A stretch of 64,000 bases of DNA from Cavia porcellus. Taxonomy: Eukaryota > Chordata > Mammalia > Rodentia > Caviidae. Positions 48,076 through 59,566 of this stretch are shown in pieces (within the stretch, counting starts at the first letter, position 1; each line of letters begins with the position of its first letter). The position numbers and the translations under genes were made by a program. The notes beneath the pieces are model-generated. The model was not told the DNA's origin, searched no databases, and was given only the letters and a program-made list of their open reading frames with translations. The DNA lies in assembly GCF_034190915.1 (NCBI RefSeq), contig NW_026947514.1:806001-870000 (forward strand), read 5' to 3'.

Positions 48076-50721
48076 CCCAATGCCAGTCCTGAGATTTGCT
48101 TTTAAAGTGGCCCTCGGCATGGTGCCGAGGTGCTGCCTAGCTTTCTGATCGAAACAGGACCATGCCTGAGCTGTGACTCATGGAGAAAATAGGCCCCGTC
48201 AGCCTGTGACCCAACGCTGCCGCCTGAGGGCTCACAGCCATAGGCAATGATGCGTATTAAACAAGGTGCCCGGAACAGAAACTCACATCCACCCAGCAAT
48301 CAGGTATTGATCAGTTCCTGAGAACGGACCTTACCACGGCTCCCCGGAACCTGGCCCACACCTCCTCCAGGAGCGATGGCTCAGCGCCTTTCTGGTCCGT
48401 GGCCACCGTGAATAAGGCAAAGGCTGGGACTGCAGCATGCGCTCCATGCCCTGCTGGGTTGGTGCCTTCTGACATCCTTTGTCCCACCACCCAGACCCAG
48501 TGGACACTTTCGGGCCCAGGAAGTGCCGTGATGCCCCACCCCTGGGCTCCCCTGGGTTCCCCCAGAGGTGACTTCCGGTCACCCCTGCATCATTGGTCCC
48601 TTTGGCTGGTTCTGAGGTTCAGTGTCCTATTTGTGCCTGGCTGCTTCTCCTCCACACAGAGTTGGGGGCTCACTGTGCTCCTTCTTTTTGTGATTGTGAA
48701 ATATGAATCTGTCACAGCCTGGGGGACCTTTGAATTGCGGGTGGCTCCTGGTGGGCGCTGCCCTCTGCTCTCTGTGGGTGCGTGGAGCAAGTCACAGACA
48801 CAGGCGTTCCCCTTTGACTGGCTCTTCCTCAGCACTGACTGTCACCTGCAGCTGGCTCTGGGCCTGGCCCAGCCATGCGTGAACCCACTGGCCCCTTGGC
48901 TGCCTTCCCCACCGCAGCCCATGGCCTCTGTGTCCGCAGGTTGCACGGCCCCGCTCTGAGGAGGTGCAGAGAGGAGACCAGAGCTCTGTCTGGGGCCCCA
49001 GCTGGAGATGGGTGGTGCCTGGCAGGTAGTGATCACCCTAGGGTGCACTGGGACCATGACCCAGGTGCAGCCTGGGCTCTCAGTTGACCTCCAGTGAGCC
49101 TGGCCTGCCGTTGCTGCTCCCCAGCCGAGCTGTCTCTTGGTTCTGCACCCTAAGCTTAGTGTGGTGGGGTAGAGCTGCTTGCTTTGAAACTGTGGATCGT
49201 ATCCTCATTTGCTCGTAGAGGCTCTGCAGTAAGGAAACAGGAACCTGCTGGGGCTATGCCCAGATGTGGGAGTGGGGAGGGACGAGGTGTGGGAGCGTGC
49301 AGGGTGGGCCCCCGGGCCTCCTTCAAGGCTGTGGGTGCGGGCAGGGACCTGACCCTCCCAGGCCCAGCATCCCTACAAAGGAGAGCAGCGGAAGCTGCAG
49401 ACTTGGCTGGGCGGGGGCTGGGAGGCCTGGGAGGGAGAGGGGCACATTGAGGCTTGGCCTGGAGCCCAAGCCCGGCCTGTGCTCTCTCAGAAAAGTGGTG
49501 GGGCCTGGACTTCCTCACTGGTGGCTTTGGCCCCTGGATGGAGTTTTGTAGGTATGACCAAGGCTGGACTGCAAGCCCGAGAGGAGGTGGCCATGATGAC
49601 TGAGGCAGCTGGACACTGCTGTCGGGTGACCATGAAGTGGCCCTGCGGGGCTCAGCCTTCAGCGCCCCCAGCTTGGCTTTCTGACCCTAGAGCTCCACAA
49701 TCTCCCATGCCATGGTGGCCCTGGGGCCTTGGGCCACTGAGGAGGGCCCCCTTGCCCTGCACTCTGAGCAAAGCCAGGGGGCTTGGGTGGGCAGTGGCAC
49801 AGGGAATGTGTCCCCAGGCTGGGGACACAGGAGGAGGTGTCACTTCTGGATCCCCATGTGAGATCATCAATGGCTCACCTAGGGGTCAGGAAGTACCCCA
49901 GGTCCTGCTGCCTCCTAGGGGTGCTCCGGCCCTCTCCTGTGCCACCCAAGGTCGCTGTGTCCTTGAAGACTTGCCACTCCTTGGGTTTCCAACATTAATG
50001 CTCAGTCTATTGAAGCAGCACCTGCAGGGCCACAATAGATCCTAAGCGCTTGGTTCATTTTCTCATTAACCTAACAGTCGCTATGAAGGCGGACCCTCTC
50101 CCACCTCAAATGCCTTTGTGAATGAAGTAGCTGAGATTTGCCCATCAGCAGCTTACGTGGGGCCTCTGAGCTGAGTGACTCTCCAGTCTTCTGAGGGACA
50201 GCGGCAGCGGCAGAGACGGCACCTGCCTCATTTTATTCCTTTCCGCTGAAGATCATGAACGATCACTTGTGCTGCGGCCACCTGCAGCAGCCAGAAGGGA
50301 GCCCTGAGGCAGCTGCATCCTCTGGGCGTGGCCAGGTGGGCGTAGGGTGCCAGGGGAACCCCTCTGGCTTGGCCCTCAGTGCTGCCCACTACAGCCAGGC
50401 ATGCGAGGATCCCAGGTTCAGCCAGAGGAGTGAACCCAGGGCTGCCTGACTTCCTGTCTGCCTTCCATACCGCACCTGCCTGGGAGGAAGCAGGGTCCCA
50501 GGAGAGGCTGGGGTCGCCCTGGGTGGGGACCGCCCCCTGGGTGGGGCCAGGGGCTGGTTGCATAGCTCACACATTCTGATTAAGTTAAGAAAGGCCCTGT
50601 CTTTAAGCAACCTAGGGCTCTGCCATTAGGCTGGATGGTGGCTAGATAAGGCCCAGCCCTCTCAGTTTGTTTCTCAACTTGATGGGACCTGCCTTGGGGC
50701 TGAGTTCTGGTCTGTGTTATT

Positions 50722-50850
50722 TTTTGACTTTTGAGACAGGGTCTTGCTATGTAGCCCAGGCTGGCCTTGCACTTGTGGGGATCCTCCTGCCTCAGCCTCT
50801 CGAGTGCTGGGATTATAGGTACACACTACCACACCCAGCTGGATCTGTCT
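50722..50850 (-). repeat. B1 SINE (antisense)
   Basis: TTTTGAGACAGGGTCTTGCT, CTCCTGCCTCAGCCTC and GTGCTGGGATTATAGG: a well preserved B1 and the least diverged copy in the window. Confidence 0.92.
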
Positions 50851-51427
50851 TTTTTTCTTTCTTTTTTTGTTTACCTGAATGCCTTTCCTGTGCTTCCGGG
50901 GCTCTGCCTCCTCTTTGTCCTTCACTATCTTTGCCTCAGCTCTGCCCAGTGACCTAGTGGCCAGGCCTCTGCTCGGCCCTCAGCTGGCCTGGGTCTTCTT
51001 TGCCCCTGTGGACGTGTCCTTTTACACCTCAGCTGTCCTAGAACTCCATGAGAAGTGGAAGAGGCTCTTCTCCCTGCACAGGACAGATCTCTGCCTGGCC
51101 CCCACCTGACTCTGGACCCCAACCCTATCTCTAACCCTAACCCGCCCCACGGAACCCTTCCCTCCTTTGTGGCACCCTGGCTGGTGTCTCGTTCCTTTAC
51201 TCTGTCACAGCCCTGTTCCGTGGACATGTCTGTAAAGTGCGATGGCTGACGTGGGCCATGCAGGGGACTATGGGGTCTCAGGAGGAGATGTCCTGCCTGG
51301 CACTCGTAGTCTGTAACCAGCTGTGGGTCTTGCTGTACTCTGGGTGGCTGGGGACCCCCCTCACTCTCAATTTCTCTTCCCCGAGCTGGCATTGAGCAGC
51401 CCACTGACTCCTGACAGTGAGTTTCAG

Positions 51428-51466
51428 CATGCGTGTACATGTGTGTGTACAGGTGTGTGTGTGAGC
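51428..51466 (+). repeat. (TG)n-rich tract
   Basis: TG-rich run (CATGCGTGTACATGTGTGTG and on) with two TACA interruptions. Confidence 0.85.
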
Positions 51467-51624
51467 CTTATGTGAAGGCTCCCTGAAGACTCCAGGGCCC
51501 CAGCCCCTGAGCTATTGAGTGGGAGCTTTGGCTCCAACCCAGATCCAACTGCCCGGTGCCCCCTGGGCAGGGCCTCTCTGGGCTCCTTGTGCTGGCACAG
51601 GGATGGCAGCTGCCTCCTCCGGAG

Positions 51625-51650
51625 CTGCTGACTCAGGGCTGAGTCATCAC
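51625..51650 (+). promoter_or_regulatory. Paired AP-1/NF-E2-like motifs
   Basis: TGCTGACTCAG (core 51629-51635) and GCTGAGTCATC (core 51640-51646), with cores 11 bp apart. Possible distal enhancer core; no functional evidence in the sequence itself. Confidence 0.45.
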
Positions 51651-54248
51651 ACAGCTCCCTGGGGGAGGGGAAGTGTGCAGGGCCTGGGGCTGTAGCCTGG
51701 GGTGCAGGCTGGTGCGTGGCCTAGAAGGTGTGACCTGGTCAGCTCTGCTACTGGAATGGCCCTGGGGATTGTGCCATCTTGTGACCCAGGTGCTTTACCT
51801 GCTGCTGACAAGGTTGGGCTGGAGACTTTCTGCCTGGGTGTCCTGAGGAAGGAGCCAGGGTCCACCCCCAGGGCTGCTGGGGTCCTAATAGTCAATGCCT
51901 GCCAAACCCTCCAGCAAGGCCAGCGGCTGGCAGTAAAAACTGACCGGACAGCAAGGTGTGACCTGGAATAGGCCACATGGTAGTGGCCAGGCTGGTGCCC
52001 AGGGGTGGGTACAGGACCACTTGTAGGGGTCTGAAGTCAGTGAGGATAGAAGCAGGTTTCACCCCAAGAACAGGGAAGTGTGAGGGGCCCGGGTGGGCAA
52101 TGTGGCTGGGCTGGTCAGGGATTAGGTGTGACTGGGAGTGGCACTGGGAGGGACAGCAGGCTGGGGAGGAGCCAGCTATACCCTCTACAAAGGGCAGCAT
52201 GGCTCAGGTCAGCCAGGACCCTCCAGGGAAACCCACAGGGCTCTCCCTCAGGCCCAAGTGTGGTCTGACCTAGGAGCTGTCCCTTACCCGGGGCATGCAG
52301 GACAGCTGACCATGGCCTGGAACATCCTGTGCACTGGGCAGAGGACAGTGCCAGCCCTGCCTGTGGGCACTGAGCATGCAGCCCCAGTGGCTGGGCACCC
52401 TCAGGCGTGTGGTGGGCCTGACTCCTTATGCCCCTGTGGCACTGACTCTTTATGGACGGGGATCCCAGGCCCAGGAGACTGAGGCTCACCCCACTGAGTT
52501 GGAGCCCATCTCTGTGTCTCCCCGGAGTGGCCTGGTACCCTTTCTGGTCCCAGACTCCTTAGTCCTCTGGGTAGGGCCACCTCACCATTTTCAACCCACA
52601 GACACAGCAGGTGAGGCTGACATGGTAGCAGCTGGGCAGCCAGGGGACCTGGAAGGAGCTGGACCCAGTGGACACCAGGCCTCAGGCCCAGCTGTGGGGA
52701 CTCCGGGGTGGGGCGTGAGACCTGTGAGCGTTGCTGTCCAGAGCATTGCCAGGTCCACCAGGCCTAACATGATGGGCTGTTCAGAGTACAGAGATGCCCA
52801 GGCTGGGTCTAGTTGGCCTGGCCACCCCGCTCTGCACTCAGCCTGTGGCCCTGGGCTGGAGCCTGACCTTGAGCTGCTTTGGCAGCTGCCATCCAGGGCT
52901 GTAGGGAGGGACGGGACGACAGGCAGGAAGTGGGACACCTGTCCAGCACCGGGATGGCAGTGGAGGGGCAAGTCCGTGTGTGGCCTGGTCCTGGGGTGGG
53001 GACGGAGTGTGGGGGTGGGTTCTGGGGAAGAGGAGCAGCAGCTGCTGTCAGGGAGGGCCCACCTGGCTGAGGGCACCTCTAAGCTAGGGGCCGGTGTCAT
53101 CTGAGGCTCGGAGACATCCCAGTGGTTCCTGCAGCCGCCACCCTGGCAGCCTGCGCTCTGGAAATGGCTATTTTCTGGACTTTCTCCCTGGTGCCTTTCC
53201 GACTCCTTTCCCCGTGGCTCATAATTCTCCCTGGCCAGGGCACCACCCTGAGTTATATGGTCACGTCTGTGTCCTGCTCTGCCTGACCACACTGTTTCCT
53301 CTGCTGCACCATGCAGCGTAGGGAATGAGGTCAGCACCTCTGGGCGGGGTCAAACTGTGCTCTTGCCCAGGCTGAGCAGTGCAGGCCCCAGACAGAGCTG
53401 CTGGGTGGGAGAGCCCCTGGCCTGCGGGGGCGGGCAGGCCTTGCTGGGAGCAGCTGGGAACTGAGTCACACCCTCCTCCGGAACTCGGATGGTGCAGGAA
53501 GCAGAATTCCCATGGCCAGCTGCCTCCTCAGGAAGGGGGTGGGGTGGGGTGGAGGCAGGGGCACCGGGTGCAGGGGCAAAGCTCTCTGGAAACAGCCCTG
53601 TTGTGGCTCCCAGGGGGGCCTGCAGGTTGACAGGAGGGCTGTGGTGCTCTCCAGAGCTTCAGGGGCTCCCTGCAGGGGCCCCCTCTTGACTTCCACGTTT
53701 CCTCCCAGCTCTGTACAACCTCCCCACCACCCTGCCCGTGTTGGGTACAGCTCTGATGTCTCTTGCCCCAAAGGTCATGGCAACTATGGCTCAAAGCCGC
53801 CTGGGCCAGTGAGTGCCTCCACCCCACCTGATCTCTGAGGGTCAGAGCTGGTCTTGCTTTTTAGTGCTTATTTATACATGCAGCTGTGAGAGCAGCTGCA
53901 GTGTGTTCGGGGCTTTCTTTGCACTGTCGCACTATCCAGTTTAATTCTCGTGAACATTCTGCAAATTTGGTAACATCACCCTCAACAGTTTCCAGGTGTG
54001 GAGACCAAGGCTCAGAAAAGTGCAAGAACCTACCGGCTGGCCCAGCTGGTGATGCCAAGCCGAACGCAGAAAAACAGCCTCATCATCTGGAGAAAGGCTC
54101 GTCATGAAATCACCAGAGGTATGCAGTCAACTCCATCCAGTCCAGCCACAAGTAATGACCATCATGAGGATGCCAGCCTCATTCCAGAGACAGGGCTAGA
54201 AAGTGTTGAACAGCGGAAGGGAATAACACAATAATGCTTCACTTGAAA

Positions 54249-54366
54249 AAAGCATCGGGCCGGTGATTTAACTCAGAGGCATAAGCACCTGTCTGCAAGC
54301 GCTGGGTCATGAGTTCGATCCCTGGTACAAAAAAAAAAAAAAGAAAGAAAGAAAGAAAGAAAGAGC
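54249..54366 (+). repeat. ID-like SINE with A-run and (AAAG)n tail
   Basis: TTAACTCAGAGGCATAAGCA and GAGTTCGATCCCTGGTAC form tRNA-like A and B boxes, followed by a poly(A) run and AAAG repeats. Confidence 0.9.
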
Positions 54367-55869
54367 ACCAAGTTGCATTGTGTTGGATTTCACTGAGAGG
54401 AACTGCTGAGCTTATCCGGGCAGAAGACTGTGGTCTCGAAGTCTCCGTTGATGAGGTGAGAGGGCTCGGAGGAACCCAGGCAGGCAGACGGCGAAGTCCC
54501 TCGTCATGCAGCCTCCATCCTGTGTGGATATGAGCCCTGTTCTGGCTTCTCCACAGCCGCCTTTCTCTTCTTCCCAGATGAGCTAACCGATGGCCACACT
54601 GGAAAACCTCTCACGCAGCCTACTGGAGACTCAGGAGGGGACCCAGCCCGGGTGGAAAGCACACTGCACGTCTAGGAAGCACACAGCCCTGCAAACAGTG
54701 CCCAGACCAGCAGCGCCTGCTCCCCCCTGCCCCAGCCTGGTGGGCCTGGGGTCCCCCCAGCCAGCACCCTAATCCGCAGTAACGGCGTTATTGGTCTCCT
54801 GTGAAACTTCTGAAGGGGTTCACACAGGATATCTCTGTGTCTGGCTCCTGGGCTCACTGTGAGCCCCACGAGGGTGGCCCTGGATGTGGGGGACCTACTG
54901 TGCCTCCTAATTCTGTCTGAAGTTGATGGACACACCAGTGCCTTGCGTGGCCATGCATCTTCTGGCACAGGAATGTGTTGCTCCGCATAGAGGTGCACAC
55001 TGAGATGTGTTGCTAGGCGACATTGTTGTCCTGTGAGCATCGCAGAGTGCTTACACAAACTAAGAGCAAGCTGACGTTGTTAGGTGACCCAGGCTTATGG
55101 GACCACAGTGGCAACCATGCCCTGTCGATGAGCGTTGCTACAGCCTGGACTTGATGAATATTTGTGCTGGATGGTTGTGGGTTAGTAGATGCCGGCCGGC
55201 ACTCCCATCCCTGCCAGACTGGCTCTCACCACCACTGGCAGCTGTCGGGAACCTCCTGCTCTGTATCCTGGCGGAGGACCCAGAGCTTTCATCTCTCTGG
55301 CTGGCCAGCTGTGGGCTGTGATGCTACCGTGTGAGTTCCACAGTTGCAGTGACTTGGGCACCTGCAGCCGTGTTTGCTGGGCATCCATGGTGAAGTGTCT
55401 CTATGGCTTCTCTCTTGTCATCTGGGTGTTGTCTGTCTTTCCCACTGACTCACAGGTGCTCTCATGTGTGCTGTGGGTTCAAATGCTCCGAACTGGGCCA
55501 CTCTTGTGAATTGCAGACACACTGGCCTTCTGCTCCCGGACTTGAAACTCCTAAAACCCCCACTTAAATGATTGTGATGTTAATTCTGACTGTTCCTGAA
55601 AAAGGGCACAAAGAGGGACTAGTTTTCATCCTGGGGCCCCCTCACAGGTCACCCGCAGTTTTTCAGACCCTAAGACACCTGGTGGGCTTCAGGCAATGGT
55701 AACATGTGGGCTTAACCCTTGCTAATCCTACTCTCCAGTGAAAACATTCAACTTCAGTAGAAATAAAATGTTTACCTAAATGACTGCAGGGTAGACCAGG
55801 AGCCAGGAGGTCATTTGTAATCTCAGGAATGTTCCAACAAAGAAAAAAAAATCCTCAGAAATGTCTAAC

Positions 55870-56088
55870 TTTGCAGAATGTGGTGGTGTACGTCTGTTAT
55901 CTCAGCTATTCAAGAGGCTGAGGCAGGAGGGTTGTGAGACTGAGCTCAGCTTGAACAACTCAGTGAGAGCTGTCTCAAAAAGCAAAAGCAAAAGCAAAAC
56001 AAAACAAAACAAAAGTAGGTGACTCAGGGGCAAAGCACCCCGAGTCCAATTTCTGGCACTGTAAAAACAAAACTAAACAAATTAACAC
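55870..56088 (+). repeat. B1+ID dimeric SINE
   Basis: The B1 half (GTGGTGGTGTACGTCTGTTA, GAGGCTGAGGCAGGAGG, GAGCTGTCTC) is joined by an A-rich linker of AAAGC/AAAAC units to an ID half (GGTGACTCAGGGGCAAAGCA, GAGTCCAATTTCTGGCAC). Confidence 0.85.
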
Positions 56089-58083
56089 AAGGCGAGGGGC
56101 CCTCAGCAGTGACTTGGCCACCTGCGCTGGTGCTGGCAGGAAAGGAAGCCGCCCTTTCCAGGAGTGGGTTAGGGGTTCAAGAGAGCGAGGTTTACGGAAA
56201 GTCGCAGGGAGCTGGATTTCCACAGTAGATGGCTTGTGGGGAAACAGCTGGTACTGCGCCCCAACACGAGGCTATACGGCCGCTGCCAGCTGGCGCCAGG
56301 GCCTGTTCAGGCTGCAGCGTTGGCCAGGGCGGCGGGCTGTGTGCGCTGCTATGCTGCTGTGCGCAGGGCGGCGAGGCACAGAGGCCACTGTTCCCAGGCG
56401 GTGCCTGCGGGCGCCATTGACGGTGACTCAGTGCGTGCTGGGTTTGTCCACATTTTCTGCATTTTTAGGCAGTGACTCCGTGTGCTTGGTGGCTGTTTTC
56501 AGCTCTGACCCCCTACGGGGAATGTGCTGGCCTCAGGCGCTGGCCCCGGCAAACCAGCATGGGGGAGCTGCTCCTGAGGAGACACCAGCTCCCTGCCGCT
56601 GCCTCCATCCACCCAGCTGCCCAGGCCAGGCCATTCTGGGCAGGTAGCAGTGCCCCGACACGGGGGAATCTGGGGCGGAGTGGCAGCCCAGCAGGGCTTG
56701 TACCCGGCAGGCATGGAGCCGAGGACGCCTCTGGCACTGTGACTCTACTATTTTAGCATTTACTCAGGTGAGTGCCTTGGCCTTCCTGAGGCCACAGGTC
56801 CCCACCCTGGGACCTCCCTTCGCCTGGGGACTTGGAAAGTGCCAAAGGCCTAGAAGGCTGTGGGAGCCTGTGTGTGTGTGTGTGGTAATGGCGGCAGTGG
56901 CTCTACCTGTCCGGGTTGGTCTCAGGAGCCCCTTTGCCCAGCGGCGGGTGCCTGTGGTCCTGGTCTCTGGGGTTCTTGAGATGTGGCAGTTTTGCTGTGG
57001 CAGAGGAGTGGGAGCAAGTTTCGGCGGCCACAGCCTCCCCGACCCTGGCCAGCCAGGATGTCTGCAGGAGCCTGAGAGGAGATAAGGACAAATTTAGGAA
57101 ACAAACATGCAAAACCAAACAAGATCCCGGTGGGAAGCAGGGCAATCTGGGGCCGTTTGCCTGGCAGTGAGAGCGGAGAAAGGCAGCAGTCCCCTCTTCC
57201 TGCTCCTGCAGGGGATCACCAGGGCCCGCAGCAGGGCCTACGCGGCCCGCTCTGCTCCAAGTCCAGGCTTCAAGGGGAGGGCTGGGGAGGTTCCTAGCTG
57301 GAACTCAGTTCCGGGATGGAGCCTGGGGTCCGTGCCCAGGGGCACACACCCTCCTCAAGTGCTCCCCTGTGGCAGTGCCCGAGTCTCAGGCCTGGACATG
57401 AGAGCTGAACAAGAATTCAGACTAAGTGTGAAAGTTGACGTGGGGAGTCTAGGTGGATAAAGAAGGGAAAAACAGTAAAAAAGGAGCTGGTGGGAGCTGC
57501 AGGTCTGACAGATGTAAACATGGCAGTAAATAACCGGGCAGCGAAAGAGGAGTCCCATCCAGGTGGAGGCCAGGGCGGCCAGACCCCTGCCCACCGCAGG
57601 GCACAGCTGCATTCTTCAGGGTGCCCAGGAGAAGCCCTGGCCCTCGGTGTGCCCTGCCCAGCAGCCTGCAGGCCTGAGCACACCCGGTAAGCGTCTGCTC
57701 GGGTACCCAAGGCCACAGGCACCTGTCCCCTAGAACCCTGGGGCCGGGGGGCTGTCAGGAGAAAGGACAGGGTGTCAAGTGGCCTCGGCCTTGGCCAGCG
57801 CTTGCTGCCAGGCCTGGTGAGCTCAGTCCCAAAGGCGGGCACAGTGCAGAGTGCGAGGCGCTGGACCCCTCCCGGATGATTCTGGCACTTTGGAACTGGA
57901 CAGGCAACCTGCATCCATCTCCACCGTCTCTAGCCAGCTCCAGCCCAGGCTGGGTGTCCCTCGGCTAGGAACGCAGGTCAGGGGCAGGCAGGCATTCAGA
58001 GCTGGCCTCCTCAGCTTCAGCTAAGTCCCACTCTGATTCAGACGAAAGCTGCCGTCACACCCTGAGGAAGTTTTCTTTCTTCG

Positions 58084-58207
58084 GGTTGTTTCGTTTTTTA
58101 GACAGGGTCTCATCGTGTAGTTTAGGATGGCCTTGACCTCACAGCAAAGCTCCTGCCTCAGCCCCCCGAGTGCTGGGGTGGCAGGTGTGTGCTGCCATAG
58201 GCTGTGT
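58084..58207 (-). repeat. B1-like SINE (antisense)
   Basis: TTTTAGACAGGGTCTCATCG then CTCCTGCCTCAGCCCCC and GAGTGCTGGGGTGGCAGG. Confidence 0.88.
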
Positions 58208-58602
58208 TCTTGTCGATGCTTTGCCACTGTAGTGGCCTGGAGGTTCACTGGTGGTCACAGATGGGGCATGACCTGGAAATATGGTGAATGTTTAAATTTT
58301 CAAAAACTATGACAATAAGAGACCATTGCCATAGTGCCCTGGGGTTCTCTGCCCGCCCTGAGACACGGATCCTACTTTGGGAAGCCGCTGGCTCCTTCAT
58401 GAGGGTCTTTAGTTGTGCTATTGTGGCTGCTTTAGGTCCTGAATGTGCTAACGGCCTTAACTTCATGGTTACACTGACTTTGGAGAGGGAAGGAAGCCGC
58501 ACAGGGCCAGGCCCAGTGAATGAGCCGCACCAGGGCACGGTGTCGCGTTCCCACGGCCTGACTTCCCAGTGGACGGCACAGGGCGATCACATTTGCTGTA
58601 CT

Positions 58603-58697
58603 TCTTTTTTTTTTTTTTTTTTGGGTAGCAGGGATCGAACTCACGACCTCATGCTTGCTAGGCAGGCACTTACACGGCTCAGCTGAATCTCCAGTCT
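58603..58697 (-). repeat. ID-like tRNA SINE (antisense)
   Basis: A long T-run followed by GGGATCGAACTCACGACC (reversed B box) and CTTGCTAGGCAGGCACTT, the reversed tRNA-like body. Confidence 0.9.
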
Positions 58698-59225
58698 TGC
58701 TGACCTCTGATCACGCCTCGTAAACACTTGGGAGAGAGGACTCCAGAGCTGTTTCCAAAAGCAGGGAGGATGGGATGGTGTGTGCAAGGCGTACAAGGCA
58801 TGGGAGCCGTCGGAGGGGAAGCTACGGCAAAGATGTTTCACTCTAACAAACTTTTTAAAATGTCGGCACTGATTGCATGTTCTGCCCCGCCTCCTGTCTG
58901 GGGCAGCTTGTTACGGTGATAGATTTCCCTTCTTACTCTGTGCCTGTGCCCAGTGGAGGTTTTCTTTGCAGTTCAGTGCCTCTGTTTCCCTGCTTTCCGA
59001 GGGCTTCGCTAGCTGGCCAGCTGCCTGGACACAGAGAGCTTGGGCAGCAGCAGAGTATAAATAAGCAGATTAAAGCTAGGAGGAGCGCTGTGAACAACAC
59101 GTTTCCTTCATACACAAACCGGAAAGCCTGGATGAAGTGCACTTCTTGAAAAGAGATACCAAACACCCAGACTGGCTGCAGAGGCTGTTAGGGGGGAACC
59201 AATCTGCGGGTGTGTACAGGTGAAG

Positions 59226-59566
59226 ATGATGGTTACTTTTCTCTGGTTGCTGAGACAAAATACCCAAGACCCAAAATAAAGAGGAAAAGGTTTATTTAGC
59301 TCACAGTTTGTGGACCTTTCAGTCCAAAATCAGCTGGCTCCAAGGTAAAGCGGCTCATGGCAGAGGACAGCAAAAGCAGTAAGAGCAAAAGGGAGAAGCA
59401 GAGAGAGAAGACTCTGTCTCTTATATTGTATTTAGCCAGCACCACCCACGTTACCGGGTGTAACACCATAATCCCAGCATTGGACCGTGAATCAATCACA
59501 GGTGCTAGAAGCCTGCCCCCATGACTGCATGAGGCTTTGGGGGGACGTCCAGACACAAACATAACA
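59226..59566 (-). mobile_element. ERVL-MaLR-type solitary LTR
   Basis: On the minus strand it starts TGTTATGTTTGTGTCTGG and ends with GAGCTAAATAAACC, GGGTATTTTGTCTCAGCAAC and a decayed 3' end. This is the start, poly(A)-signal and 3'-end layout of MaLR LTRs (MST/ORR1-related). No internal region or coding capacity flanks it. The subfamily is not assigned. Confidence 0.75.

Noticed and set aside
58603..58697. tRNA gene on the minus strand
   Set aside because: Ends in a long poly(A) tail and has the ID-like SINE layout.
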